A stretch of DNA of 64,000 bases, from contig NC_060898.1 in NCBI RefSeq assembly GCF_014805685.1, forward strand, positions 4,137,001 through 4,201,000. The letters are read 5' to 3'. Each line of letters starts with the position of its first letter. Within the stretch, counting starts at the first letter, position 1. The DNA comes from Silurus meridionalis (taxonomy: Eukaryota; Chordata; Actinopteri; Siluriformes; Siluridae). The notes under the pieces are model-generated. The model ran no database searches. It saw only the letters and a list, made by a program, of their open reading frames with translations, and was not told where the DNA came from. Below are positions 47,746-60,527 of the stretch, piece after piece. The translations under genes were made by a program, and so were the position numbers.

Positions 47746-49975
47746 CATGCTTGAGAGCTTCATTACTCGTTGCTAATTTATACCACATTATAATAATAAT
47801 CTCCCTTGTTCATTTTTGTTCAATGCATATTTCTACAACTTTTTTGAGTGACATTTTTTGTTTCATGGTTTGTTCTCACATAGTAGACTGTTGCGCCAAT
47901 CTGATGATGGACTGGAAATCAGGTTCAAAGAGTAAAAAGACCCCTAATGAATTGTTTTATTACTGCAAGTCGCTTATAATAGTGGTCACAACATTGTTGG
48001 GTTTCTGTACGTGGAGTATTGTAGCGGTGTTTAGTTGTTGGAGAGTGGGGTGATGGGAAGTGGAAGGCCTGTAAGCCCTCTGCTGGGCAAATAATTCATA
48101 CTTCTTTCCAATAACACTGATATAAAGAAATCTGACGTTTTTTTTAGGAGTAAATAAACAAGTATCAAATAAATTCAATCCTGAACAAGAGTACAAATAA
48201 AAAAGACAGGATCCAGAATCATTGTGATAGCTTAGCACTGATTCGGATTAGCATCAACTGCATTCATGAATTCCTTGTGAATTAATTGATTACTTTTTCT
48301 TCTCTGTATGTTACAAATGTTTCAAAACATGACTGCTAGATTGCTAGAACATGTACATAGAACCTGTGTCTGTGTGTGTGTATACATGTGTGTGTTTTTT
48401 TCCTTTTGTTTGTGAGTTGTAGTGTACATATTAGGATTGCCTGACAGTGATGGAGCGGGTGATTTCAAGCGCCGCCATTAACAGAAGGAAATAGAAGATC
48501 TTCTTTAGGCCTAAGGATAGTACTTTTTATGAGATATTCATTGCAGAAGCTACATCAACCTGTCGAGGACTACCGCAAAACCCATAGTGCCTTTCCCACC
48601 TTCCCTTTTATCACTCCGCTCCCCTCTTTCCTTTATTCACTCGCAACCTATCAGAGCGCCTCTTTCCACAGGACAAATAACACACCGCTTTTCCCCAAAC
48701 ACTATCAACAGCGAGCATCGAGGAGTGTAATGGATTATGCAATAACGTGAGCGTGAGACACATTATATAAAAAAACGGGGGTAATAAAGGAAGCAATGTG
48801 CAGATCATACCTGCTTATTAGGGTAAGTAGTGTTTACAGGAAAGCTATTGCAGATGCTACAAGGTTATGGAGTACAGGCAAAACAAAAAAATGCAGGATC
48901 CAGAATATGCTTTTAGGTGAATCAAGATTCAAGGATCGAATGGATATATATAAAAAACAGAACGTGTTCGCTCTGTACCGAAATAAACTGGGAGAGTTGG
49001 AGTTTACTCAGTCGAGTAGGTCAGGCTCATCATAATTACCTGGCTTATATGAAAGGAACGCTCATCCAAGTTCTAATAAAAGTGGAAAATCTGAGAAAGT
49101 AAGAGACAGAGAGAAAGGGAGTGGAAAAAAAGATAGCGAGGGAGGATGTCAAACCGAGTTGCAACGCTTCACTAGGCACACATCCCCGCCATATCCTCTT
49201 CCATCCTCTTTTCCAGTCTTCATCAGAGACTAGTAGTATGCATTAACATTTCCCATCAACCCCAGAGGCCACTCTATCCTTGAAGCCATGCACCCGCCAC
49301 CAATGCACGCCTTGGCCCAGTGACCGTACTTCCTAGCTTTCATATTTCACCTCCACTTTAACAAGTTGGCATGATGCGTAAATGGGAGGAGACATGGGTG
49401 GAGATGATCAGAGGGTACAGCATGATAATAAAACGATTTTAAAGCTAATTGATTGCCAATCAGGTTTTTCTCACAAGATAAAAACTGCAGCTTGGGCCAT
49501 GTGCCGTGGGTCTTGTAGAAGCACAGAATTCCGCACTAATTAGTCTTATTCGAAGCATAGATGACAAAATGCATGCACCCGAATATAAGGGGCTAGAAGT
49601 ATCTTCCTGGGACAGGCAGCATGACTCAGCTGAAAGCGTTGGAGCCTCTTAAAGCAACAGGGTGCGTTTTAACTTCACTGTGAACTTTATGTATTTATTA
49701 ACATCGGGATATCCTTTTTTTTGTCTTGTTTTTGACAGCCAATAAAAACAGCACATGATCCAATCAACTTTTGAATTTCTAATGACTCACAATAAATGGG
49801 GATGGTAAATGGGGAATCAGAGGTTTAAAGATGACCTGAAAATCATAACAGTAAAAGTATAGATACCTTACTGCAAAACTTACTCCATTACAAGTTAAAG
49901 GTCACCAATTCAAATTATGACTTAAGTAAAAAAGTGTCTTAGAGTATCTGATTTGAAAAGTGCTTGATTATTTGA
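47746..49975. other. Unassigned sequence
   Basis: A short TG-rich patch at 48369-48395. No gene or family repeat was recognised. Confidence 0.5.
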
Positions 49976-49984
49976 CTCATATTT

Positions 49985-50135
49985 AATGGCTCAAAGACGC
50001 ACTAGTCCTCAACACCAAAACACATATTAGTGAATATTGAGCAAGGTCCTTAACCCTGAATTGCTCAGCTGTATTAGTGAGATAACTGTACGTCGTTACA
50101 TAAGGGTATCTGCCAAATGCCATGAATGTAAATTT
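49985..50135 (+). repeat. SINE S1 copy
   Basis: 'gagcaaggtccttaaccctg' body, then the diagnostic 3' end 'ataagggtatctgccaaatg ... atgaatgtaaattt'. The head is eroded. Confidence 0.75.
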
Positions 50136-50925
50136 AATTGATCCATGATCATGACATGTTTTAAACCACACCACACCACTGTTTCCATGTCCCCTCCACT
50201 CACTTCCAGTAACTACCCAAATCAGATAAAAAAAACTGAAGCCTACAAAGCCAAAACCAGTCTAGTAGCCACCTACCTCCCCTTCCACTTGATGACTGAA
50301 CAGCTGGTGATATTCCTGCTTACAATAAATGATCATATACTTAGTCTGTGATCTAATGAACCAATATAATGGTTATATTTACTGCTAGACTTTTGTACAA
50401 CACTTTGGATAATGGTGTCTGTTAAGTTCCATGAATGTATATGTAGCTGGGAATATTTTGAGTTGATAAATATAAAACATTTTACATTCAGCTTAATGAA
50501 TTCTATGAATGTAAATTGAATTTTAATAATTATTTTAATTAGAACAATATTAATACTCTTTATACTCATGTGCTGGTCGTAAAATCCAGTCGAAGTCATG
50601 AAGGGTGTACATTACCAAAAAAAATCTGGTTATTGTTTATTTTGTTTACTCATGTTGTCACTAATAAAATTTACATTAATATTTTCTTATGTAAGTGCAC
50701 CTTTCCTAGAATAGATGAAATAAAAAAATGTGGTAACCTATTAGTTTTCGCAAAAATTCGCAAACATCTCGTACCATCTAGGGACGTACCAGTGCCAATT
50801 GGATCCCACTACATGTGTGGAGTTTTGACATTGGACCTCCTGGAGTGTTTAAAGGCTCTGGCATGGAGAAGCTGATGCTGGATCTGTGATGATCACAAAT
50901 GTTGAGCTCAGTAGCTCCTAGTTTT
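50136..50925. other. Unassigned sequence, may include the upstream part of the LINE 3' end
   Basis: No motif was recognised. The region after about 50780 may belong to the L2-type element that follows. Confidence 0.4.
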
Positions 50926-50929
50926 ATAA

Positions 50930-51268
50930 CCATAAAGACTGTATAAGACTGTAGAAAGAACATTACTTATAATCTTATACTCCAGTACTCATGTTAGTTC
51001 TCACTCTCCAGTGTTCTGTATTGTTGAAAGATTTATGATCAAACTCTTGATGTCACCCAAATGAGGATGGGTTCCCCTTTTGAGTCTGGTTCCTCTCAAG
51101 GTTTCTTCCGCATAACATCTAAGGGAGTTTTTCCTTGCCACAGTCGCCACGGCTGCTCATCAGGGATAAATGCACAACGTTCACCTTGACTGTTGATTTC
51201 TGTAAAGCTGCTTTGAGACAATGTCTGTTGTGAAAAGCGCTATAGAAATAAACTTGACTTGACTTGAC
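50930..51268 (+). mobile_element. L2-type LINE 3' end
   Basis: Text runs 'acccaaatgaggatgggttc', 'ctggttcctctcaaggtttc', 'agggagtttttccttgccac', 'ctgtaaagctgctttgagac', 'aaaagcgctatagaaataaa' and a cttgacttgacttgac tail. This is the well-known 3' end of L2-type elements in fish. No reverse transcriptase is attached, as expected for a 5'-truncated copy. Confidence 0.8.
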
Positions 51269-51269
51269 T

Positions 51270-51400
51270 AGTTTGAACGTGAGTTCAAATCCCAGCCCGA
51301 TACAAGGCCCTTAAACCTAAACTGCTTTGTTGTATGAATCAGATAATGTAAGTCGCTCTGGATAAGGGCATCTGCTAAATGTAAATGTGAATGGTAATTA
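51270..51400 (+). repeat. SINE S1 copy directly after the L2 tail
   Basis: Box-B-like 'gagttcaaatccca', body 'caaggcccttaaacc', 3' end 'ggataagggcatctgctaaa'. It abuts the LINE tail with no gap, so one may have landed at the other's tail. Confidence 0.8.
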
Positions 51401-52190
51401 CTCTACTTTACTTTAATGGATTTATTTAAAAAATATACAGCACATTGTCAATCCAAATAGTCCTACGGAACAAAAACGCATACTGAACATAGCACATAAC
51501 ACCACGCTAAACTGAGATGAGCTGGGAATTTCATTTCACAAATATCTGCGCAGAAAAACACCAACATCTACCTTCAGGGCTTCAGGGCGATATTTTTTCA
51601 GAAGTCCTAAAAAAAATCAAAGCACCAGATATCAAAAGATGGAGAAATGGCCTCAAATCAACTGACATGTGGAGACTGGAAATTTATCAGTAATATAGGT
51701 CATGTAGAGCAGAGAAGCACCTACAAATAAAAACGTGATTAAATAACATTAATAAGATAAATATATATATATATTGGAAGAAAAAACACCTACAGTAGCT
51801 AAAAAATAAAATCTCAGTAAAGCAGAGCTGCACGTTCGCAGACTGTCATGTCTGTAACAGGACTTTGAAGTCGTGTGTCAGCAGCCGGAGCCGAACTCAC
51901 TTCAGAGGCTGAATCCTCTTTCAAGTTTTCATCGAGTGTCCAGTTGTGGGAGCAGCTGCTGTGTGCCAGATAACCCACATACTGTCATAACATGCTATCA
52001 AAAGCGTACAACATCTCTATGTAGCAAAGGAGCAACACCCTTTAATGATATACTGTCAAACTGCAAGGCTGCTTTGTACAGCAAATGACCAAAAATATCG
52101 TAATAATATACGAAACCCAACTGCATACAGTAGCTGTAAGGAATAAAGCATGGATGCGCTGTCATTTAAGGTTGTGGAATGTCTATGAAA
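51401..52190. other. Unassigned sequence
   Basis: The open frame at 51873-52088 has no motif. Nothing else was recognised. Confidence 0.5.
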
Positions 52191-52194
52191 CAAG

Positions 52195-52800
52195 TTTTTA
52201 CACTTCACTTAATTCAATTAAAAAAATTCAGCTTAATTTGTATGGCGTTTTTAATAATGGACATTCTCCCAAAGCATCTTTACAGAGATAAAGAGGTTAT
52301 GAAGTTGTGTATTAGTTTAGTGCTTATAAGTTTGTTTCTTATAATATAGAAATTTATCCCTTATGAGTGAACCAGTGGCAAATGTGGCAAAGAAAAACTC
52401 CCTGAGATGGTATAAGGTATAAGAGGTATAAGGAGGAAACCTTGAGAGGAACCAGAATCCCAATCGGGGTTGCACCAAATGTCCATTCATTACAGTTCCA
52501 TCGACGTTCAGGTGTACTGTTCATTGATGGGTGCTTAAATGCAGAAATGGTAATGCAAACTGTAGTAGAGTTTTAATATGAATTACAGTCCAAATCCATG
52601 CAGTTCTTGACTAGCTCAGTAACGTCATCTATCTTTAGGCTGTTGTCATCTCTAATTGAAGAGAACTCTATCCAGAGGTAGGACATAGGGATGAGTCAGG
52701 CAGATCAGAAGTGAAGAAAAGGACAGGACTACTGGTCACTGGTACCTCAGAGGGACTGGCAACTTTATTACAGCTGTAAACAATCATAACTTCACCAGCA
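52195..52800 (-). mobile_element. L2-type LINE 3' end, minus orientation
   Basis: It starts with the complement of the tail region (ttaattcaattaaa, then aatttgtatggcgtttttaa, then aagcatctttacagagat) and continues through 'aaagaaaaactccctgagat' and 'aaccttgagaggaaccagaa'. It is inverted relative to the copy at 50930-51268, about 0.9 kb away. The limit beyond 52500 is approximate. Confidence 0.75.
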
Positions 52801-53165
52801 ACTCATTTCATTCCTTCCTCTTTCTCCTTCTATATGTTTCTCTCTTAAAGTTATTTAAAAAATAAAATAAAATAATTCAGTTTGTCATGTAACCAAGAAA
52901 ACAGAAAACATGAAACTATCTTTGCTGAAGACTTTCCTGTTTCAGAGAATCGAACATTCAGCTTCACATCTGATAGTAATGCAATATATAATACTTAAAC
53001 AGAAGAAATTATTCCTAAAAAAAATTATATGAATAGTTATTCATGGTTTATTCATCTGTTTATTCAGTGTTTAAAATAGCCTAAAAGTTGACCTGCTTAT
53101 TCGTTGATAATCATTAAAATGGCCTGTTTGCTGATTGTGGCTTGTATTTGATAGATAATGTCAAA
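52801..53165. other. Unassigned AT-rich sequence
   Basis: Nothing was recognised. Confidence 0.5.
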
Positions 53166-53171
53166 TTGGCA

Positions 53172-53480
53172 TGATAGGTTACTGAACATGTGGTCAGTGG
53201 TTCAAGTCCTGATACTGCCAAACTGCCACTGTTGGGCCCTTGAGGAAGGCACTTAACGCTATCTGCTCCAGGGGCGCTGTACCATGGCTGACCCTGCACT
53301 CTGACGGCAGCTTCCTGCAGTGGTTGCTCGATAGTAACGACTCTAGGTTACTGATCAAATGTTTGGGGATTTAATCCCTAGCATCACCAAGCTGCCACTA
53401 CCGTGATTGACCCCATGCTCTAACTTACTAATACTCTGGGATTTGAGAAGAAAAGTATTTGGCTGTGCTGTGAAGTATAA
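53172..53480 (+). repeat. SINE S2, head-to-tail pair
   Basis: One unit (about 53172-53312) has head 'ggttactgaacatgtggtca', box-B-like 'ggttcaagtcc' and body 'aggggcgctgtaccatggct'. A second unit follows (about 53341-53480) with its own 'ggttactgatcaaatg', 'ggatttaatccc' and the terminal 'gtgctgtgaagtataaac'. The first unit lacks the family's 3' end. Confidence 0.7.
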
Positions 53481-54725
53481 ACATATAAAGTGTGTACAGT
53501 ATATATAAAATTGGAATTGTCCAATATATATAAATATATATGTCCAGTAATCCCTCACTTTACTGTTGTTCAAATCTCAAATCTCGTGCCCCGGTTTATT
53601 GCGGAATTGCATTTGAAATATAGCTAATTTATTTGGCTGATTTTTCCAGGCTCTTGTGGATAGAACAATAGACCAAAAAACATTTTTTTATGTTGAAATA
53701 AGGAAATTTAGTCATAAAAATATTATTTTTAATTATAAAATGAAGTAAAATATAATTATAGTACAGTACTGTATACAAAGAATGTGTGTGTGTACTGTAT
53801 ACTCTTTTCCTTTATGTGGTGGTGTTTTTAACTTATTATATTTAGTTTTGTTTTGCAATTCTACTTTTGATTTTACTTCATTCCTTAAAAGCTTTTTGCC
53901 TGTTAAGTCTGCAGAAAATGACTATTTCCCTTTCATAACAAAGTATTGCAGTACATAATACCTCTGCAGTTATACCATTTATTAAAGGGAGCGAGTCACT
54001 TAATATAAAATTGCACTTTCTGTTAGGTATGTAACATCCCCATTCACATTTGTGATTAGTACAGGAACAGAAAAGTACATTTTCTGAAAGCATGTACCAA
54101 TTTAAAAATCATATATCCCAAGGTCCTTCCATAGGTTAGAATTACAGGAAAAATGAGATTATAGTGAGAGAAATGTGGGTCGTACAATATCTCTGACAAC
54201 GGAGCCCACATTATCTTTTTAATTAGATTCTCATCGTATTGCAGTGCTGGATCATCTGGTAGGTCTCTGTCTCACAGATTGTTTCTTTTTTGGGAATCTA
54301 CTAAGAGAAAAAGCTCATTTTCAAGCTAAAATGGTATTCATTTATATTTGGAGATAAAACATGGGGCGGGGGAGGGGGGTGGAGAGATGATCTTGTTCTT
54401 TATACCTGGTAATTGAGAAATAGTGTTTAAAGATAGGAGGTTAACAGATTGGCTCTTTTAAAGCTATTAGTTTGAAAATCCAGCCAAGGCAAATGTATAG
54501 ACATGCCAAGTCTGATATATTATAGCCGTATTATAAGCCATATATTGAACAATTTTGCTGTCAGGGACAAAAATGCCTGTGTGTGGTAAAATAGTTCTTT
54601 TTGGGCTGAAAATTGTGGTTTCAATTGAATGTTTCAGAGTGTGTAAAATCCACCAATAGGAGGGTGGCATTAAATGATTGAAAACAAAAGTGAAAGATAC
54701 ATATGAATAAATTGGTAAATAAATA
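53481..54725. other. Unassigned AT-rich sequence
   Basis: Includes a G-rich patch at 54363-54382. No gene was recognised. Confidence 0.5.
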
Positions 54726-54727
54726 CA

Positions 54728-54905
54728 TGTTGTGGTCCTTCAGCTGCTCATGTTAGGGGTCAACCCATGGAATCATTGGTCTATGTATTTGACTTAGCCA
54801 AGGTTTTGCAAAAGGTTTTGAAACCCCCCTCACATTTTATCCGGACTTTGGTACACTGGCTTCTACCAATGGGTGGGTCAGATCCCAGTCTAATAATCAA
54901 ACCAA
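54728..54905 (-). repeat. Old tRNA-Glu SINE copy, degraded
   Basis: 'cttcagctgctcatgttagg', 'cccctcacattttatccgga' and 'tgggtcagatcccag' follow the order of the copies at 20499 and 43524. The tRNA-Glu head is lost. Confidence 0.6.
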
Positions 54906-55430
54906 ACCTTTGTTGGTGAAAGTATGAGATCCTTGGCTAATAGAATAAAAAATGAATCAAACTGATCCATTTTTAACACTGCACAGGTAGAACACAGTCA
55001 TTTTCATCAAGTAAAACAGGCCAAGACAGAAGCAAATTCAAATTATTTTAGTAAATAAGAAAATAAGAACCATAAGAATGTAAGACAATGAGTGCAGGGT
55101 GAAGTGAGACACATATATAGTAGTTCTTATTATCTGTGAATGTGAACCAGGTGCAAATAATGTCACATGGGATGGCTTAGTAAAATACTCGGCTTGATGC
55201 GACATGTTGTCCATTATTAGCAGAATCATGACATGGAGAACATGTTGTCACACAGGTGATTGTCTTGGGATCCCAGCATGATATAAGCTATAATGCTTAA
55301 AGACTGCTGAAATTGCATTGCAAGTCTGATTTTCACAACGTGTCTGATTCACATTTAATGTAAACTGTACCTGGAAAATAAAGCTTATGTTAATAAATAC
55401 TTAATGAATCCTGCAAAAGCCACAGCATTT
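54906..55430. other. Unassigned sequence
   Basis: Nothing was recognised. Confidence 0.5.
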
Positions 55431-55466
55431 CATTTATTCATTCATTTGTTCATTCATTCATTCATC
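55430..55466 (+). repeat. (ATTC)n microsatellite
   Basis: Tandem attc units with a gttc interruption. Confidence 0.9.
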
Positions 55467-55639
55467 TTTAGAAACTGCATTCATCTCTAGTAAACATCTC
55501 CTCAGCTCTTAACAGAAAGTCGCACTGCTGAGCAGAGTATATATAATGGTTAAAAACATACAGTAATGATGATGTAGGTTCTGCAGCTTTTGCTTGCCAT
55601 GATGAAGATCTAGTGCTGTGTGTAGAGCCGCCCCTGCTT

Positions 55640-55850
55640 CAATGATTGATGGCCCAGGTGGTGAGTCGAGGGGCTAAACATCACTAAAAATGCATAGGCA
55701 CAACAGCCGCGCTCCCGCCTCTCAGCAGACATATGCGATTACATACATCACCTTAATGAAAATTAGATGCTAATGGACTAATTAAAGAGAGAAACGAGGG
55801 CCGAGGTGCAACCAAGGAGCTTCGCTCTCTGACTCTCCACTCTAAGTCTC
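55640..55850. other. Candidate conserved non-coding element
   Basis: Non-repetitive block with four homeodomain-type cores in about 35 bases at 55752-55786 (ttaatg, attag, ctaatg, ctaattaaag). It has no open frame. Cross-species alignment is the deciding test. Confidence 0.25.
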
Positions 55851-55870
55851 CACTGCACTTCAGCTATGCA

Positions 55871-56330
55871 GAATTAAAGAAACAAAAAGCAATGAATGTA
55901 CAGCCATTAGAGACAAAGTTGGGTTTAGTTTGAAAGAAACTACTGTACAAGGCTTTATCTTGTTACAGAAGGGTTTCTTGGTTGTTGTTGTTGTTGGGGT
56001 TTTTTTTGTTTGTTTCTTGGTTGTAGCTTTCTAGAGGGATTCTCTTACATGAAATCTATAAAGGGGTTATGAAGACAAAACTGAAGAGCACTTTAGAATG
56101 GAATTATTGTTTAGTTGTAGAAGCATTTGAGATAAAACCCAGGGTTCGTTTGGGTGGATGGGAAGCTTGGTGCATAAGGTTGGATAAATTGATGGATTGG
56201 GGGAACGGATGAAAGGGTGGATGTTTGGATAGATGATTTGGTGGCGTAATGTATTTTGTACGCTGTAGAATTAAGAATTTCTATTTGGAATTGGAAGGTG
56301 GAAATCTGAAGAATTTAAATGTTGAGCAAA
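55871..56330. other. Unassigned sequence
   Basis: A (GTT)n run at about 55981-55996. GGAT-rich text begins near 56150. Confidence 0.5.
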
Positions 56331-56334
56331 TTTC

Positions 56335-56490
56335 TGATTTCAACCCAACTGCACATTATGTCTTCTCATCGAATATCAGTATCTGACCCCACGAATCAGC
56401 ATAAAAATCTAGTGGAAATCCTTCCCAGAGGATTGGAAGTGAATATAACAGCAAAGAGGGGACACAATCTATAATTGGATGACATTATTT
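56335..56490 (+). pseudogene. Tc1-like transposase C-terminal fragment
   Basis: 'aaaaatctagtggaaatcct' and 'agtgaatataacagcaaaga' match the last part of the same Tc1 subfamily found at 35190-35225. It is about 150 bases, with no catalytic residues. Confidence 0.6.
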
Positions 56491-56499
56491 TGACCATAT

Positions 56500-56760
56500 A
56501 ATGTATGGAAGGATATATAAATGGATGGATAGATGGATGGATGCATAAATATTTGGAAAATTATGGATGGATGGATGCATTGGATGAGCAGAAATGTGGA
56601 TGTATATAATGGCCAAAGTTTGGAATGTTGGATGAATGAATGGGTAGATGAATGGATGTGTATAAAAAAATGGAATATATGGGTAAATATTTGGTTTGGT
56701 GAATAAATGGAAGTTAGGATGGAAGGATGAGTGAATGGATGTTTAGCATTTCAACAAGCA
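56500..56760 (+). repeat. Degenerate (GGAT)n tract
   Basis: Many loose ggatggat/gaatggat units interspersed with other sequence. Confidence 0.75.
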
Positions 56761-56844
56761 ACATTCATATATTTCTGTGTTCATCTTTGGAAATTGGAAT
56801 GCTGGTGATTTGAAACCTTTGCCTAAGTTTTGGTATATGATGTG

Positions 56845-57265
56845 CACTACATTGTCAAACGTTTGCAGACACCTAGTCATCAATATGTTATGGGCTTTTT
56901 AAGAATCACATTCCATATTTAGTCCCCATTTATAATTCCTTCCACTCTTCTAAATGTTCCACTAGATTTTAAGATGCGCTTGTGGAGATTTGTGGTCATT
57001 CAGACACAAGGGTGTTAGTAAGGTGTAAGGTCGTGATGGAGGTGATGTGAGGAGGCCTGGGGTGCAGTTCCAGTTCAGGATATTATTGAGGTCAGAGCTC
57101 TATAGCAGGAGATATTCCACTCCAACCCATGCAAAGCATATCTTGATGGAGTTTGCTTTACATTGTCATTCCGGAACAGGTTTTGGTCTTATAGCTCAAG
57201 TGAAGGAAAATTTCATGTTACCACATCCAAAGACGTATTACACAATTGTGTGCATTTTGGGAAAG
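56845..57265 (-). pseudogene. Tc1-like transposase remnant, minus orientation
   Basis: The right side of the family comes first: 'gcagacacctagtcatcaat' near the terminus (56866), then 'ccactagattttaagatgcg', 'gaggcctggggtgcag' and 'cagagctctatagcaggaga' (57096-57115), then the catalytic-aspartate text in complement (about 57130-57180). It lies within 400 bases of a plus-strand fragment of the same family. Confidence 0.7.
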
Positions 57266-58500
57266 AACCACATATGGTTGGGAAAGTCAGGTGTATATAG
57301 TGCATCTCTGAATAGTGCATTGTGGTTTCTGTGCAGAATGTATATTTATTGTGGTGAGTAATACAAGAAAAATGATCAAATATTAAGATATTTTTATTAA
57401 GACATTCTAGTAACACAAATGTTCAGGAATTAGAAGTAGATTTGACTTCAACCGTCTAATCCTGTTTTCCCCGGAGCTCAATCAAATGTGGGGAAGAAGA
57501 AGGGTGGAGCACTACAGTGCCTAGTGAAACATTATTACTGTCTCATCTGGGCCTCTCAGCAGAAGGTCAATGATGCTACTCCTCTGATTAAGACAGGGCT
57601 TGTAGATGAATCAGATGGCAGGTATGATGACTATCCTGGCCAGTGTGAGCCAGTGTTACACTAATCCGATGTCTGTCTTCATGTGCACATGCATCACAAA
57701 GCACAGGATCTTGACCTATGCAAATGAGCTTTCAGCGAGTGTTCGGATGAGATGTAATGAAGTGTAGGAGAAGAGTTCTTAATGGAAGACTGGAAAGCAC
57801 AGTAACAGCTTGAGCATCCTCTAAGGACCGAACCGAAAGTGGTACAGCGTCGCACTGATACATCACTTGCTATTGACACATTGATGTGGTTCGTGTCAAT
57901 TTAGCATTATTAGCATATCGTTAGCACAAGGCGCTCGTTTTTCCAGGGCAATAAATTAAAGGTGCTTCTTCGTTATTTGAAAAAATGTTTAGCTTAGTAA
58001 GAATTTCAGAAGAAACTGATCATTTTAGTGGAGTGAGAACGATCGTTGTTCCAAACGCTGCGATCACATAGGTTATTGTATGTGTTTTCAAATGGCATTT
58101 TTTCACTACTATTTTTTACAACTGTAAAAAATTCTGTAAAAAAAATTGTTTACTTTTTTTTTTTTTTATCATATACTAAATGTGAAAAAAAGATACATGC
58201 ATATAAAAATCAAGGGTGAAAATAAAATGAAAATATAAATAAATGTGAAAAAAATAAAGAATTATTAAACAAATCATATAAAAAAAGAATAAAATGAATT
58301 CTGTGGAAATCAATTCATTATGTAATACATTAACCATGAAGAAAAATCATATAAAAATACAATGAAAAAAAATTCATATAAAAACATTTGCAGTACATCA
58401 AAACAAATCCACATGCACAAATTACAGTAACAAATGTGTGTAACTGTGGATGCCGATATGGCAAAGTTTTTTTTAAGTTGCTTAATAAGCATTTAATTCA
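57266..58500. other. Unassigned sequence
   Basis: Includes A/T runs at 58137-58166. No gene was recognised. Confidence 0.5.
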
Positions 58501-58504
58501 GCCA

Positions 58505-58745
58505 AAGTTGCAGCTCAGTGATTCGAGTCCCAGTACCACCAAAATGCCTGTGTTTGGCCGTTGAGCAAGGCCCTTAACCCTACCTGCTTTATGGGTGCTA
58601 TATCAGGGCTATGCTTTGACTGCAGTTTCATACCTGGGAAATTTGAGAAAAAGAATTTCATTGTGCTGTAATGTGTATGTGACTCTTAGAAACTCTAAGT
58701 AAAAACCTCTTTCTTTCTTTTTTTGTCTTTTTAAAAAGTATCCAG
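58505..58745 (+). repeat. tRNA-derived SINE S2
   Basis: Head remnant 'gcagctcagtgattcgagtc', body 'gagcaaggcccttaacccta', 3' part 'aatttcattgtgctgtaatg' and a CTTT-rich tail at 58708-58735. Confidence 0.8.
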
Positions 58746-59810
58746 TTCCAGAACTTTATAAAACTCCAAAATAAGTTCCCTGACACTTGAAATTCCTCTT
58801 GAGAGAGTGCAATGAGGTCTCTCAACCAACTAAATGATTTTATTTGATGTTCCATAACAGTACATATACATACATGGATAATGGATTGTCGAATTGCTCT
58901 GAGAGAAATAGAACAATTAAATCTGCTACTGTGAGAAAATAATCTGCATTAGAGTGATATCACGATAACTCCTGCTGTCAGGTAAAATTCGAAATGAATT
59001 TTGAAGCTGGTCTTTCACACCAAACGTTCTGTATATGCAACCCGAAAAGCAGAATGAAACTTCAGCACTTTTTTTATTATTATTTCACAGCTGTCATTCA
59101 GCGAGCACCCATTCTGCAACATTAACAGATTTCACAGCATGTGACCTTCCTGCCAGCTTCAATAACACTGTGATTAAATTCGAGCCGAACATTTGTATAC
59201 ATTTCCATATTATGTGAAACAATACCACAGTTCATGAAAAGGTTAAAAGTCAATTTAGTACGTTTGAAAATTCTGGAGAATGTGGAAAAAAAAAATAACG
59301 CATCCCTAAATTCGCTGCAAGCAAAGAAAAAAAAAAAACACTGAAAAAAGATTGTGAAAAAGTGGTTTAAAAAAGAAGCCTGCGTTTTCCGCCCTTGAGC
59401 ATGCCCCACATGAGAGCCTGAGGAAAAGAGCATGGAGCAAAAAGGTTTCCTGTCTTTCTCTCGGGCCTAGCTTCGCTCAGAGGGCTTCGCTACATATTCA
59501 TGATCGGGGAGACGGATAGAGAGATGGAGAGAAGGGGAAAGCGCTTTGTAGCCTGTATAGGACCTCTACTTCAATGATCAAGCAAGCAAAAGAGGCCGAG
59601 GAATGGAGAGAGTGAGAGAGAGAAAATAAATAAATAAATAGATAAAAAAAATAAAAGAGAAAGCATCCATGCAATTCATCACCAGGCCATAAACTTACTC
59701 AAGGGGCTGTGAGATTGGAAATAAAGACACTCGATAGTCATGCACATACACAAACAACTTTTGTGGAGTGTTGAAACACACAAGACAATCTGCATAGGAT
59801 GAAACTTCTT
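58746..59810. other. Unassigned sequence
   Basis: Purine-rich patches and (AATA)n at 59626-59640. No gene was recognised. Confidence 0.5.
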
Positions 59811-59811
59811 T

Positions 59812-59855
59812 CCATTCATTCATTCATTCATTCATTCATTCATTCATTCATTCAT
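59812..59855 (+). repeat. (ATTC)n microsatellite
   Basis: About ten uninterrupted attc units. Confidence 0.97.
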
Positions 59856-59934
59856 GTGAGGTAACCGCTTTAACCTGGTCAGGATCATGACTTGCACCCT
59901 TTCCTTCATACCTAGGGGTTCACACCCACTAGTA

Positions 59935-60527
59935 CATGGGTTTTCAACCAGGCCCCCGTGCCCCTAGTGGGTCCACGAGGTACTGCAAGGGGGTCCCCTA
60001 ATTAATGTTGAATCACAAATTTTTGATGTAAAAACATCAAAATAAAATAATTTATTTAAAAAATATTATAATAATTTTTTTTTATTAAAGTTCTATTAGA
60101 CTTAAACCTGATGTTCATGTAAATGTATAATTGTCCACCTGACAGTAAAATTTAATGTTAAATTCTATCAAAATTAAAGCTGAAGTTCATGCAAAGGTAT
60201 AATAGTCCACCTGATATTGAAAGAAAAGTGTATGAAATTGCAAATCTATTAAAGACAACTAGAAACAACGATTTTAATTGCAAAATATGTTTGCTAGGAT
60301 GAATAAATCTTTTTGAAAGATTCGAAAAACATGAAAATATACAGACAATGATACATGTACAACAACTACATAGTTCTAATTGTTTTAACATAATAGAAAT
60401 AGCATAATATGATTGGTTTCGATTAATATCATTGGGTATGTTTGAAACATTTTTGTATCAGGGGTCCCTGCCCCATGTCTCAATTGTCAAAGTGGTCCCT
60501 AACCTAAAAAAACGTTGAAGACCCCAG
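59935..60527. mobile_element. hAT-type MITE with perfect 8-bp target duplication
   Basis: cactagta flanks it at 59927-59934 and 60528-60535. The ends catgggttttcaac and, in complement, ctggggtcttcaac form the terminal repeats. Length is 593 bp. It is AT-rich inside with no transposase. An internal duplication of about 72-base period covers 60091-60225. Confidence 0.9.
60091..60225 (+). repeat. 72-bp-period duplication inside the MITE
   Basis: ttctatt...taaacctgatgttcatg and ttctatc...taaagctgaagttcatg begin at 60091 and 60163. Both continue to 'gtccacctga'. Confidence 0.85.
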
